Source of the DNA: Erinaceus europaeus | Lineage: Eukaryota > Chordata > Mammalia > Eulipotyphla > Erinaceidae | Assembly: GCF_950295315.1 (NCBI RefSeq) | Contig: NC_080181.1 | Coordinates: 1,017,026 to 1,081,025, forward strand | DNA length: 64,000 nt | Reading direction: 5' to 3' | In this document: piece by piece, positions 35,026 to 46,715 of the stretch | Numbering within the stretch: position 1 is the stretch's first letter | Layout: each line of letters opens with the position of its first letter | Translations under genes and position numbers: made by a program | The notes under the pieces: model-generated | Database searches by the model: none | The model's input: the letters and a program-made list of their open reading frames with translations, nothing else | What the model was told of the DNA's origin: nothing

Positions 35026-37030
35026 TATGTGCAGATGCAGGTTTGGATGTTTACTGCATCATGAGCTATGCAGGCATGTGAGTGCTGCTCAGAGTGTGAT
35101 GGGCCAGGGAGTGAGTAGGCAGTACAGAGATATATACACTGCTGAGAAGACAGGTCAACCTTGGTGTGGCTGTGGCGAGGTCAGGTGACAGGAAGGGGCC
35201 ATCAGATTGCTGGCTTCTCACTGTATGAGCCATCACAGGCACCCAGGAAGTTCTGGGAGGACACTGGCTCAGGAGAGCAGGGGCTTCTCCAGAGGTGGCA
35301 TCTCTTGTGATTGAGACAGATGAGAGTTAGGAAGCCATTAGGAGATTGTTTTGGAAGCCATTAGGCGTCAGCAGCACAGACTGATCAGACACACTGCTAG
35401 ACTAGCTCTGGAGTGGCTGTGCAGCCTTCTGAGCCCATGAGAAAGCTGGTCCTGCCTCACAGAGCCATGCCTGCTCCACTCACAGCATCCTTGTACAGGC
35501 AAGGGAACTGCACCTTTGCAAAGATGAGTTCTGCAGAGGAGAAAGTTCTTGCCAGTGAAGCTAAGGACAGATTCCCTCCATTCTGGAGAATGGCAGGAAA
35601 TTGCCACCTCTGATGTACTTGTTGTGACTTTCTCCCACTTGCTTATTCCTTCTGCCGTGTCTGCCTCCTTGGATGGCCATGCTGTGTGGCCAGTGACTCA
35701 GGCCCCTCAACTTACTGGTGGCCATGTGGCTTGCCATAGTGTGCTGTCCTCCCTAACATTGTCTTGTTTCTGAATGCATTAATGAGCTTTATTAGTGAAT
35801 CCAAAGGGACCATAATTGGCCTTCCATTTCTTATTTTTCATGGAGACAGTCTGACAGCTTTATTTAAAGGACCTGCCCACGGAGGAGAGTAGGGATTTCT
35901 ATGGCAACGTGACACTCTTTGTTCATGTAGCAGATGACAATGCCAGGGGCACTTTTTGGGGGGATTCTGGTCTGAAGTGTATTTTTGTCCGTGGCCTCCT
36001 GCTTTCTGTAGGCAGCAAGTACAGCTTTCTAAAAATACGAATTGTCAGACTCCCAGTTTATAGATGTGAACAAGCAGGCACCCAGTCAGACACCCACCCA
36101 CACAGAAGCATGGGGACCATCCTCAGAAGGATGCTTCCATAAGCCCATCCCCACAGGCATAGCTACCTCCTGCCTTTGTTATTATCTGGGTCAGCCCCAC
36201 CTTGCCTTCTCTCTGTATCTGTGCAGCGCCTACCTATGACTGTGCCCACTGACTTCATTGTCCACGTTCAGGCTAGCATGTCAGCTTCTTGAAGATGTGT
36301 GGTAGCTTTGCAGTGCCTTTTCTCTTTGAACATAACCAGCACTGACTCTAGAGCAGATGCCAGGGGTGCAGGGGTGGGATCTGCTCTGGAATCTTGATTC
36401 TTATGTGTCAAAACTCGAGACCAACCAGATAACTCAGGTCACAAAAGTCATCATCATCCTTGACCTTGACCAGTGGATCGGGTCACGCCTGCGGGCCTGT
36501 CAGTGTGGTGGCTCAGACTGGGAAAGTCCTCATGGAGAGTGGTGTGCCCGAGGGGGCAGGGGGAGCAAGGCCAGAAAACTGTTCACGTAGAAGCCAGCAA
36601 AACACATTTCTCTCCTGAGTGGCTGGGGCGTGGGAGGAGATGGCAGTGGAGGAAGATGTCTAGAGCAGCTCAGTATAGAATAAACACTGACTCTGGCTCA
36701 GTGAGGTCAGGAGAACGTTGCCAGAAGAAATAGCCTTCCTTAGCCTGAGAAATACTAGTTCCAATGTTCAGTGTTTATTTCAGAGAACATCCTGAGTTAA
36801 GGCTGGATTCTTCATTTGGCTCCATCTTAACCACCTCTACTCTTGACCCTGAAGCCCCAGCCAGTGATGGCGTCCTAGTCCTGTGCACAGCAGGGCTTAC
36901 CCCACCCTACTCCCCCGACAGACAGTGACCAGCAGGAGGGCATTGAGAGGCCCCACGTCACAGGCCACTCCTCTCACTCTGTCCCCACTGCTCCCATCAC
37001 ATTCTTCTCTCTCTTGTTATATCTATTTAC
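35026..37030. other. Single-copy non-coding sequence
   Basis: No gene or repeat recognised over 2 kb. Confidence 0.45.
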
Positions 37031-37166
37031 ATATTCATTTATTTTGTAATCACTGAGACTGTCACTCCAGTGTTTTCAGAGAGAGAGAGGTGAGGAGATA
37101 CCCTGGTGCTTGCTGTAGTATGTAAAGTGCTTGAACTTGGATGGTGAGCATGGAAGGCAGACCCCA
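37031..37166 (-). mobile_element. Possible degenerate SINE
   Basis: An A/T-rich left end ('catattcatttattttg'), a GA tract ('agagagagaggtgaggagat') and 'tgaacttggatggtgagcat' at right follow the order of a minus-strand tRNA-derived SINE. The head is not clear. Confidence 0.4.
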
Positions 37167-38179
37167 GGCAAGCAGGCATACTCACACCTGTCTGCTACTT
37201 CTCCCTTGGGCCATTTCCAGCAGTGCCAGCATGTGTCTGTGTGCTAGGCTATGAGGCCAGTACAGGTGTGATCCTGAGCCCTTCCGCCTCTGGCCTCATG
37301 GTCTCCTCCCTCCTAGTCCTTTCTTCCACCCAGGTCTACCCTGTGCCTTCTCTGTAGCTCAAAATGAAATAGACCATGAAAGGGACAACATGGAAATGAT
37401 TTTAAAACATAGAGCTGAGCCTCCATGGGGTCCTTGGGTGAGGAGCAAAAGTAAAGATTTTAGGGCTGGGTGAGGAAACAGGAGTGATATGCCCATGTTA
37501 TCTCTTGTAAATCCCTGCACGACAGAGAGAAGCTCAATCATTCCTAGCATCAGGTGCCTCACCCATGAGCTTAGAGTAGGAGCTGTCTGCCAGTCACTAA
37601 CTACCATCCTTTCACCTGCACTGCTGCGAAGGCCAGTGAATCAGCTTCTGAAATCAGAGACCCAGCTTGCAAAGCTCTAACCATTGGGAGGCACTGCATT
37701 TGTTCAGAACAAAGTTAACTGAACAAGCGATATTTGGGAAATATCTTTGGAAATGTGTGTACATGCAGAAAAGTGAAAAGGTGACCAAGCGTTCACATTT
37801 ATATTTGCGCCACCTGATACAATAATGTCAATGCCGGCAGTACACTTGGAAACCACAGTTTCCAGGGTAAAGAGTAGAGAAGTCAGCGGATGCGAACCTA
37901 CAGGTGGACCTGCTCAGTGGTCTTCAAAGGAAACAACTCTTGATATAGGACACCCTGGCACCTGAGTCTTAGTGTCTCCATGTGCCCACTACTTGCTTCT
38001 GGAAACTGGGTCTGAAAGTAGGTTCTGGGTAGATGTTGAAGACAGGACATTTGCTCTCTTCCTTCACCCCATCTAATCATAGATTCATTTTATGGAGGAT
38101 CTAGGGAGACCTAAGAGTCCCAGGAATGTTGAGGGAAAAATTCAGGAAAGTTAACTCCACAGCTAATCTTTTTAGAGAT
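37167..38179. other. Single-copy non-coding sequence
   Basis: No gene or repeat recognised. Confidence 0.4.
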
Positions 38180-38193
38180 AGAAAATCAACAGA

Positions 38194-38393
38194 AGTCAGA
38201 TCTTCCACCTTCTGCATCCTACAATGACCTTGGGTCCATACACCAAGAGGGATAAAGAATGGGAAAGCTATCAGGGGAGGGGATGGGATACGGAGATCTG
38301 GTGGTGGGAATTGTGTGGAGTTGTACCCCTCTTATCCTACGGTTTTGTTAATGTCTCATTTTTTTAATAAAAAAAATTTTAAAAAAAAGAAAA
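38194..38393 (+). mobile_element. Severely 5'-truncated L1 insertion with perfect 14-bp TSD
   Basis: 'agaaaatcaacaga' occurs at 38180-38193 and 38394-38407. The 200 bp between are the L1 3'UTR end: 'cttctgcatcctacaatgac', 'gggaaagctatcaggggagg', 'atctggtggtgggaattgtg', 'gttgtacccctcttatccta', then 'aataaa' at about 38366 and an A-rich tail. The same UTR type is present on the minus strand at 55650-56376. No coding sequence is included. Confidence 0.9.
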
Positions 38394-38407
38394 AGAAAAT
38401 CAACAGA

Positions 38408-39781
38408 CTAAGGTGACGGCTGTGTGTCGACCATGGAAGTGAGGAGGCTACTTACTCATAGGCTGGCTTATTTTAATTGTCCTTACAAAGGTAGGAACCA
38501 GACCCCATAGACTGAATAAAAATGATGAATGGGCCCAAAGGCCAGATTAGCATCTGCACAGCTGGTTCTGTCTCATGCGTGTATGTTGTGAATGTAAACT
38601 TGTGCTGTTCCTCCCATTTACACCGGAGCACCTAAGCTCAGGCGCCTGGGGCTTCTCCAGGCTGCTGCAAACCAGAAATATTGAAGCAGCTAGACTCCAC
38701 TACAAGGAATATGGACCCTGAAAGTCGTACTGTCTTAACATAACCACTAACGATTTGATGAAAGAATTTCTGATTGGGTAACTGGCTAATTGAAACCTTA
38801 TCAAAACTCTGAGTCTGTTCCTGGATTAATTCTGCTCATGAATAGTTAATTCTGAGCTTATCCTGCAAACAGGGATCTGCAGAGGATAAAGAGCTCAGGT
38901 TGCAGACCAGAGCTTCACTTGTACAAAGAGACTATGGGCTTGACACTGCACGTGGTTTGGGAAGATGGGGACCATTTCCATGAGCCCCTCTTAGGGCTCC
39001 TGGGAGACTGCTAGTTTGGGGGAGCTCATCTTTATTTGGCTTTAATTTGCTCTCAGAATAAAACACTCTACAGTGATCCTTTGGGGGGCTGTAACTTTGG
39101 TTTGGTTAGTTACTTTATTGGCTGTGCATTAGTGTTCTCTGAACTATGCGTTCTGCTTATTTCCTTACTAAATTATTCTTCCCACCCCAGATAGATAGAT
39201 GGTAATGTCTGCAGCAAAGGGACATCTTGTATTTCTTTTCACCTATGAATCTATCAGGAACCATGAGTCATTAATAGGAGACCCATTTATAATGAACAAG
39301 GAAAATTGGGATTTGGTAGGGTACACTTAGTGTTCTTTGTTTATTCTATAAGCATGCCTAAAGCACTCTCTTTGTGTCAGACACTGTCATCCAGAGTGAA
39401 TAAAAAGTCCCAGATCCTCTGTCCTTCCTCTTTGTCCTTAAATAACAAGGTCCAAGACTCCGCCATCAATGTACATGAGCATATCTCTATGATCTAAGTC
39501 TTTTTATTTTATCTTGTCCTGACCAAAGTGTACTCAAGTGATTTTCCCTAACAAAGCAGCTTTCTCTGCAGCAGCTGTTGACCTTTAGTTGCGGGGCTGA
39601 GAGGACTGTGGGGTGAGAGCAGGCTCTTCTGCACCCTTGAGAGTCAGCCCAGCCTCCCCAGTAGTGCAGAGCTTTGCTCAAATCTTGAAGAGGGTGGCCT
39701 TGATCAGGAAGAGTCAGGAAACACTGGAGAGCAGCAGAGAGAAGGGAAGGGTACAAAGCTTCTCCTCCTCATTGTTCAGAA
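38408..39781. other. Single-copy non-coding sequence
   Basis: No gene or transposon recognised. Confidence 0.45.
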
Positions 39782-41085
39782 CAGTGTGTGCTGGAGACCA
39801 ACTCCCATGCAGTGTGTGCTGAAGATGACTCCCATGTAGTATGTGCTGGAGACTGGTTCCCAGGCAGTGTGTACTGGAGACTGGTTCCCAGGCAGTGTGT
39901 GTGCTGGAGACTGGTTCCCAGGCAGTGTGTGCTGGAGACTGGTTCCCAGGCAGTGTGTGCTGGAGACCGGTTCCCAGGCAGTGTGTGCTGGAGACCGGTT
40001 CCCATGCAGTGTGTGCTGGAGACTGGCTCCCATGCAGTGTGTGCTGGAGACTGGCTCCCAGGCAGTGTGTGCTGGAGACTGGTTCCCAGGCAGTGTGTGT
40101 GCTGGAGACTGGTTCCCAGGCAGTGTGTGCTGGAGACTGGCTCCCAGGCAGTGTGTGCTGGAGACTGGTTCCCAGGCAGTATGTGCTGGAGACTGGCTCC
40201 CAGGCAGTGTGTGCTGGAGACTGGTTCCCAGGCAGTGTGTGCTGGAGACTGGTTCCCAGGCAGTGTGTGCTGGAGACTGGTTCCCAGGCAGTGTGTGCTG
40301 GAGACTGGCTCCCAGGCAGTGTGTGCTGGAGACTGGTTCCCAGGCAGTGTGTGCTGGAGACTGGTTCCCAAGCAGTGTGTGCTAGAGACTGGTTCCCAGG
40401 CAGTGTGTGCTGGAGACTGGTTCCCATGCAGTGTGTACTGGAGACTGGTTCCCATGCAGTGTGTGCTGGAGACTGGTTCCCAGGCAGTGTGTGCTGGAGA
40501 CTGGTTCCCAGGCAGTGTGTGCTGGAGACTGGTTCCCAGGCAGTGTGTGCTGGTGACTGGTTCCCATGCAGTGTGTGTGCTGGAGACTGGTTCCCAGGCA
40601 GTGTGTGCTGGTGACTGGTTCCCATGCAGTGTGTGTGCTGGTGACTGGTTCCCAGGCAGTGTGTGCTGGAGACTGGTTCCCAGGCAGTGTGTGCTGGAGA
40701 CTGGTTCCCAGGCAGTGTGTGTGCTGGAGACTGGTTCCCATGCAGTGTGTGCTGGAGACTGGTTCCCAGGCAGTGTGTGCTAGACACCAGTTCCCAGGCA
40801 ATGTGTGCTGGACACCGGTTCCCATGCATTGTGTGCTGGAGACTGGTTCCCATGCAGTGTGTGCTGGTGACTGGTTCCCAGGCAGTGTGTGCTGGACACC
40901 GGTTCCCATGCAGTGTGTGCTGGAGACTGGTTCCCATGCAGTGTGTGTGCTGGAGACTGGTTCCCATGCAGTGTGTGCTGGAGACTGGTTCCCATGCAGT
41001 GTGTGCTGGAGACGGTTCCCATGCAGTGTGTGCTGGAGACTGGTTCCCATGCAGTGTGTGCTGGAGACTGGTTCCTGGGTAGTAT
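39782..41085. repeat. 28-bp minisatellite, about 46 copies
   Basis: The unit begins 'gtgtgtgctggagactggtt' and continues 'cccaggca'. Most units are 28 bp. A minority gain an extra 'gt' (30 bp). Recurrent variants are caggca/catgca, ggttccc/ggctccc, gagactgg/gtgactgg and accgg/actgg/accag. Units with 'catgca' become frequent towards the right end. The repeat has almost no stop codons in any frame, giving a 417-codon frame on the minus strand (39714-40967) and a 331-codon frame on the plus strand (39788-40783). A real gene would not be open on both strands in overlapping frames. Confidence 0.97.
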
Positions 41086-41733
41086 GCACTTGACCCTCCA
41101 CTGCACCAGGAGACTGAGTGCTGCAGACTCCTATCCTACACAGCAAAGAGCTGGTGCAGAGTTGCTCCGGGGTTCTTAGGAAATGCTCTCCCTCCTGACC
41201 TAATTCCATTAACCTTCCTTCTGAAACTACTTGTAATTGTCTGGGTGTAATTAAGAATGCTACATGCAGTAATGAAGGCTCCCTCTCTCCCCTCAGCTTA
41301 GTCCTTCTTCACATTTGTGTTGAATGCATCCATTTTTTTGGAGAATTAATTATAATTGCTTTGGAGAAAAGGCAGGGCTCTTGGTTGTGCCTGCACACCC
41401 AGAGGCTGGCTCACATGCAGGTCCTGATGGTGGGTGCTGCCCAGTGGGTTCTGTGCACAGGATGGGCTCCATGTCAGAATGGCGGCTAAACAACTCTGCT
41501 CGTCTGTAAAGCGTGTCTTCAATGGCACACCAGCACTGAGTCTGGTCCAGTTGTTCCTGGCCCATGAGGAGGTTTCCCTCTCTCAGGGCCTCTTCCCTGC
41601 TAGCAGGCTGCAACCTCCTATGCCTCCAGGGCTGCCAGGGCCAGGTCTCTCCACCTCTCAGTCAGGGCAACTCACAACTCAAATCTGGCTTTTTAAACAT
41701 GCTGAATTCTACATTCAGAACATGGAGCTCAGT
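41086..41733. other. Single-copy non-coding sequence
   Basis: No gene or repeat recognised between the minisatellite and the next SINE. Confidence 0.4.
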
Positions 41734-41753
41734 TTTACTCATGGTTTTTTAAA

Positions 41754-42038
41754 AATATTTATTTATTTATTCCCTTTTGTTGCCCTTGCTTTATTGTTGT
41801 AGTTATTATTGTTGTTGATGTTGCCGTTGTTGGATAGGACAGAGAGAAATGGTGAGAGGAGGGGAAGACAGAGAGGGGGAGAGAAAGACAGACACCTGCA
41901 GACCTGCTTCACCTGCCTGTGAAGTGATTCCCCTGCAGGTGGGGGGGGGGGGGCCGGGGGCTGAAACTGGGATCCTTGAGCGGTTCCTTGCACTTTGCAC
42001 CACGTGCGCTTAACCCACTACAATGCAACCCAGCTCCC
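41754..42038 (-). mobile_element. SINE-A long form with ~19-bp TSD
   Basis: Flanks 'tttactcatggttttttaaa' (41734-41753) and 'tttactcatgatttttaaa' (42039-42057) are near-identical. Inside: tail and GTT/ATT-rich module ('gttgttgatgttgccgttgt'), 'taggacagagagaaatggtg', 'acacctgcagacctgcttca', a run of 13 G (41941-41953) and the head 'cttaacccactacaatgcaa'. Well preserved. Confidence 0.92.
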
Positions 42039-42057
42039 TTTACTCATGATTTTTAAA

Positions 42058-43543
42058 GACCAGAGGGCTACATCTTGCACTTGTGCCCACCTGTGACTTA
42101 TCAGATACTTTCTCACTAGTTTCCCCATCCTGACTGTCCATGGGAAGGGAAGGGTGACCTTGTGAAGCAGCTTCACTCTGCAGCATGCACACAGCTAGAC
42201 AGTCTTCCCCACAGAACCTGAGAGGGATTTGCAGCCGGCCAGCTTCAGAAGAGGACCAACATGCTAGGGGCCCCAGCACCAACTACACCAGAGCAAATGG
42301 GCACTCTGGGCTCTCCATAGAGATGGTGTTGCAGAGAAGCAGGGTGATGTCTACGGGGCACCCTCACACACACCTCAGCCCTGCTGCCCACTTGCACCCC
42401 CAACCCCTGGGCAGCCATCAAAGGGAAGACTGCTCCTGGGGGAGCCTCACCTCCTGAAGCCTCCTGAAGCCTCCTGCCTGCAGTTCTGTCCCCACTCTCT
42501 GGGAAGTAGGTATCTGCCCTGACTTGGTGGGGAGGAATCCAGACTCCTGAGAAAGGTCCTTGGCAGCCAGAAGGCTTCCAGCTTCTTGCTGACAGTTAGC
42601 CTTTGACCCAAGTCTGTCCTAAGATCCTCTAGGATGACGTCAGCTATCATGACTGAACTGGCCTGACTGTGCTCAGTCAGAAACACTCTCTCAGTAAGAG
42701 TGGAAAGGAGACCAGTGAGTGGTCATTTTGTCAGGCCTGGTTAAGAGTAGACAGTGGATAAGGGCTTCTCTGGGTCTCTCCAAACTGGCAGCTCCTTGGT
42801 GCAATGCAGCTCTGTGTGGCCGTGTGTTTGGACAGCTGTAGGAGACCATCCCACACACAGCTCAGGTGGGCCCTCAGGTCTGATGCGGACATCCTCCTAG
42901 GACTTCTCCATTCTTTCCTCAGGAGCATCTGTGTCTAGTGGGTATAGTGAACAGAGGCTGAGAGGGGCAGGTGGATGCCTGTCTCCAAGAGCTGACCCTC
43001 CTGCATCCACTCTCCATCCTGACAGCCAGCTCCCACGGGACCTCTTAGACATCCATGTTCATGGATCAGACACTGTGATATTCCTTTTGTTTACACCTGT
43101 CTTTCTGCTATTTGCACACTATCTCCCCAGCAAACATCTGTGATGACCTGCTGTCTTCTTGACACAGAGGCAGGCTAGGCTCTGTGTGACCCCTGAAGGG
43201 GGCAGCTGTGCCCATGGCCAGTGCTGGACAATTTCCCTTGGAGCAGACAGTGAAGTGATGTGAGTCTGCCAGGGGAGCAGAAGGAACCGGAAGTCTTCAC
43301 TGCCCTGTGAGCTTCAGTTCCACCTCTAAGTGAGGGCTTGAGGCCAGGGATTTGATCACAGCGTAGGAAGTGCCACTGTCCTTTGCTCCTCTGTGGTAAT
43401 GGTCAGTAGTAACAGAAGGGCACCTTGCCAAACATTGCCCTTCAGGGTCTACCTTTAGAGGCCATGGGCTTACCATCCATGATTTTGATTATTCAAGGAG
43501 AGCTTGGAGGATGCCTGGGCTGAGAAATCCCCAGAGTTTGCTG
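42058..43543. other. Single-copy non-coding sequence
   Basis: No gene or transposon recognised. A short 10-bp tandem ('cctcctgaag', about 2.5 copies) lies at about 42449-42475. Confidence 0.45.
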
Positions 43544-43554
43544 AGGACACACTT
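43544..43554. repeat. Target-site duplication, left (copy 2)
   Basis: 'aggacacactt' is repeated perfectly at 44818-44828, immediately beyond the A-rich 3' end of the L1. Confidence 0.75.
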
Positions 43555-44817
43555 TTTAAAAAATTTCTTCTTTATTGGGATTAATTAATTAAATTAATTT
43601 ACAGTCAACAGTAAAATACAATAGTTTGTACATGCGTAACATTTCCACATAATACCAGATCCTCCTCTGCCATCCTGTCCCAGGACCTGAACCCTCCTCC
43701 CACCCCCAGAGTCTTTTACTTTAGTGCAATACAGCATCTTCAGTCCAAGTTCTGCATAGAGTTTTCCCTTCTGATCTTTTTTTTTCCAACTTCTGCCTAT
43801 AAGTGAGATCATCCCATCTTCATCGTTTTGTTTCTGAGTTCTCTCACTTAACATGATATCTTCGAGCTCAATCCAAAATGGGGTAGAGAAGGTGAATTCA
43901 CCATGAACCCAAGACTTTGGAGCCTTTCAGAACTTCTTGTTCTGGGCAAGGCTTAGTGATAGTTGATTCCCTCAACTACTGCTTGTCTGAAGTTTTTATG
44001 CCTCCATCTTGTTTGAATGACAGTCTAGCAGGATATAGTAGTTTTTTGTTGAAAGCCTTTTTCATTGAGAGCTCGATATATATCTTGCCATTCTCTTCTG
44101 GCATTTAGTGTTTGTGTGGAGAAATCTGCTGCTAATCTTTTGAGTTTTCCTCTGTAGGTGACTCTTTGAGAGACAGCACAGTGCTTAGGCAAAGAGACTC
44201 AAACACCCCAAGGGTCCAAAGCCCCAGGCCCAATTTGGCTGCTCTGACAGCAACCAGAACCAAATGTAGCAGCAGTCCTTGGCCCTGTGAGTTTCTAAAC
44301 AAATCCTGTTTGTACTCTGTGGGTTCTGAGGCAGTTCAACGCACCTCCAGATTCATGAGGAGAACAATACGGAAAGATTCCCACTATACAGCCCCACTTC
44401 CAGACCACCGGGAGTGTATGTCTTCTCCTGAGTTTCCAGATCAGGTCTCTGCCCCACAATGTCAGCACAGGGCCTCCCCGCTGCTGCCCCAGCTTCCAAA
44501 GAACAGTAGCAGTGGAGACTCACAGTTGCATTTGGTGAGCTTTAGGGGATCCTCTCCTCCCTTCAGAAGTCTATTTGTTGGTAAAACTCAGACTGGAGGT
44601 GGCGCTTCAACTGGCAAACTGCTGGACTGTTACCAGTTGCTCCTGAGTAGATACGGGCCTTCAGCCCCAGTAATCTCTCCTTAGGCCCCTCTCTGTGCAT
44701 GAGCCATGCGTGTTTGCACTCACCTGTGACTTGGTGGGTCCCTAAAGTATTCCTAGTCTTGTCTTGCTGTGTTCTCAGGTGATCTTCTTTGTCATTCTTA
44801 GTTGACTGGGGAGAGGC
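43555..44817 (-). mobile_element. Composite L1 insertion lacking ORF2, copy 2
   Basis: Read on the minus strand from 44817 there are three parts. First is a ~630-bp 5' module (44799-44168) nearly identical to 29490-30118, ending in an antisense SINE-B-like segment. Second is a segment (about 44160-43912) whose translation resembles the C-terminal domain of L1 ORF1p: a 'RLAADFSTQTLNARREWQDI' stretch, then after a frameshift 'YPARLSFKQDGGIK', compared with the family's R-L-x-A-D ... A-R-R-E-W ... Y-P-A-K-L-S pattern. Third is the L1 3' end (43905-43555) with 'gaagatgggatgatctcact', 'gtaaaagactctgggggtgg', an 'aataaag' signal and an A-rich tail. ORF2, which encodes endonuclease and reverse transcriptase, is absent. 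The 11-bp TSD outside both ends argues that all three parts entered together. The frameshift and an in-frame stop show the ORF1 remnant is dead. Confidence 0.75.
43912..44160 (-). pseudogene. L1 ORF1 C-terminal fragment, broken
   Basis: L1 ORF1p is a trimeric RNA-binding chaperone, and its C-terminal domain packs the RNA in L1 particles. This fragment keeps the R-x-x-A-D-F-S and A-R-R-E-W motifs, loses frame near the codons for 'GFQQK', regains the P-A-R-L-S-F motif in another frame and then meets a stop. The N-terminal coiled coil and RRM domain are missing. Confidence 0.65.
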
Positions 44818-44828
44818 AGGACACACTT
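44818..44828. repeat. Target-site duplication, right (copy 2)
   Basis: Perfect match to 43544-43554. It lies at the element's 5' end on the minus strand. Confidence 0.75.
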
Positions 44829-46594
44829 CTAATCCTGGCTCTGGAGGACTCTGGGGTGTGTAGCAGGCTTGCAGCGGGAGTGTTGGCCAATGTTGTGGTG
44901 GGTGTCCACATCACCATGTCATTCTAAGTCAAGTGATGTACAACAGAGCCCTAATGCTGTGAGAAATGACCATCATTTCAAAGGAGACCTGGTCAGTCAG
45001 TGAACTTGTGTGGGCAGAGGCTGTGTGAGGACTACCGCTCTTCCCTGAGCATGGGAGTGTGTCCCGACAGAACACCGAGGTCCATTTCCCATGTGAAGAA
45101 GTGCAACTCTGGGGCCCTCCAGATGGGGATGTGCTGAGGTCAGAGCCCTGTGCCAAATTCAGGGAGAGTGCCAGTGCTATGAGCTCAGAATGTGTCTGAG
45201 CCCCTTGGACTTCCATGTCCCACTCTGAGCCCACAGGCCATGGTGTGGTGACCCGACCCCAGCAAATGTTTGTTGACTACAGCTAGCAACACTCAGGAGC
45301 AGAGTTTGGAGACTCAGCACATGCCCTGCATACCTGGACTTCCTGTAAAGAACCATTCCCTCAGCTCCATCATGGGCCATAGAGCATTTCTTTCGGTTTA
45401 GTTATTGCACAGTTTAGCTGAATCCCAGGTATCTTGTTATTTCTCAGGTAGTTATTCCTCTGGGAATAGGCTTGTGCTGGAGATTTAAAATACCTGGGCC
45501 TACTAGAATATCACGGATGCTCAAAAATGCCAGCCAACAATTAAGCTAGTTATCAAAGAAATCCAGAGGAGACATGAAATGAGTTGTCTTGAAATAGTTA
45601 CATATTTAACTGACAGCTAGTGCCTGATGTTCACTTTTTCTTTCTATTTTTCATTCTTTCACTCTCTGAACACTTCTTTCTTGCTTGGGGTATAAAACCA
45701 TACTTATCAGAACAATGTAGTAAGAGGTAATTTTTTCAAGCCAAATGTGACAGAACACACATCAGCATTGAAGGAAGTGGTGTCATGGGCTGTGCCAGCA
45801 GCAGGCTGTGCAGTGCCGTTAGAGATGGGGAAGAAAAGAGGCGCACCTTAATTTGCCTCCAGGCAGTGCAGCAGTCACTCTGGGTGCCCTGGGTACCTGT
45901 GTCACTGTGCCGTCATCACAGGAGAGACGTTGGGAGCCCACAGCCCACTGAGATGAGGGGAGGCTCTCCTAAGTTAATAAATGGGATTCATGCAGCACGC
46001 AGTCTGGCAGCAACGATATGCTCTTCTTAATCTTTGTCAACATAAAATCTGTTAACGAAACTAAGCAGCTACAGTGAGCTCAGTTTTCCCTGCGCTCCCT
46101 GTGCTCACTGTGGAAGCACTGGACCAAGGCCTTGAGGTGGGCCCTCACCTTACAGGCAGGTGTAAGGGAGGATTTTCTTATGCAGGCCTGTCCTTAGACA
46201 CTGCCTGCTCTCCCTGGGACCCAGGGTAGAGCGCAATGGTGACCTCAGTCCAAGAGGCTTGGCAGGGTGGGGGCCACTTCCAGGCCATGCAGGGAGCACA
46301 TCTTTAATCAGTACAGGCTGCAGAAGGTGGCAGAGAATTTCCCAAGCACACTTGGCTTTGTCCTCCAGGTCAGCCAGCGCAATTCTGTTTTAATTGTGGC
46401 TGAGCTGTTGTCTTAGGCGGCTATTTCTAGAGTGCTATTCACCAATTAGCGGTAATATACTTGCTTTGTGGCAGCTTGCAACTACCAAATGCCTCCACAG
46501 GCTATCTATGAATAACAGCAGACCCCAGGCCGGCAGGCACAGAGTCCTCGAATGGAATCCTCTAGTCACCACTCCATGGGGTTGCAGCAGTCTT
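44829..46594. other. Single-copy non-coding sequence
   Basis: No gene or repeat recognised. Confidence 0.45.
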
Positions 46595-46715
46595 TTGGGT
46601 GTGTGTCCGTGTGTGAGTGCAAGCCTGTGTGCAAAATGTGTATTGCACACTAGTTCATGCACACAGTGCATGTCCCTGTGCATGTGCACTGCTTGTGCAA
46701 AGCATGCCCTGTGAG
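46595..46715. repeat. TG/TGCA-rich low-complexity tract
   Basis: Short TGTG and TGCA words over about 120 bp, a degenerate dinucleotide repeat. Confidence 0.6.

Noticed and set aside
34139..35026. 295-codon minus-strand frame rich in His, Ser and Thr
   Set aside because: It is the translation of the 35-bp minisatellite, with overlapping alternative frames also open.
39714..40967. 417-codon minus-strand frame as a repetitive protein gene
   Set aside because: It lies in the 28-bp minisatellite, a plus-strand frame of 331 codons overlaps it, and the 'protein' repeat is three units read in successive frames. No promoter or exon signal is visible.
39782..41085. CRISPR array
   Set aside because: There are no spacers. 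The 28-bp units follow each other directly.
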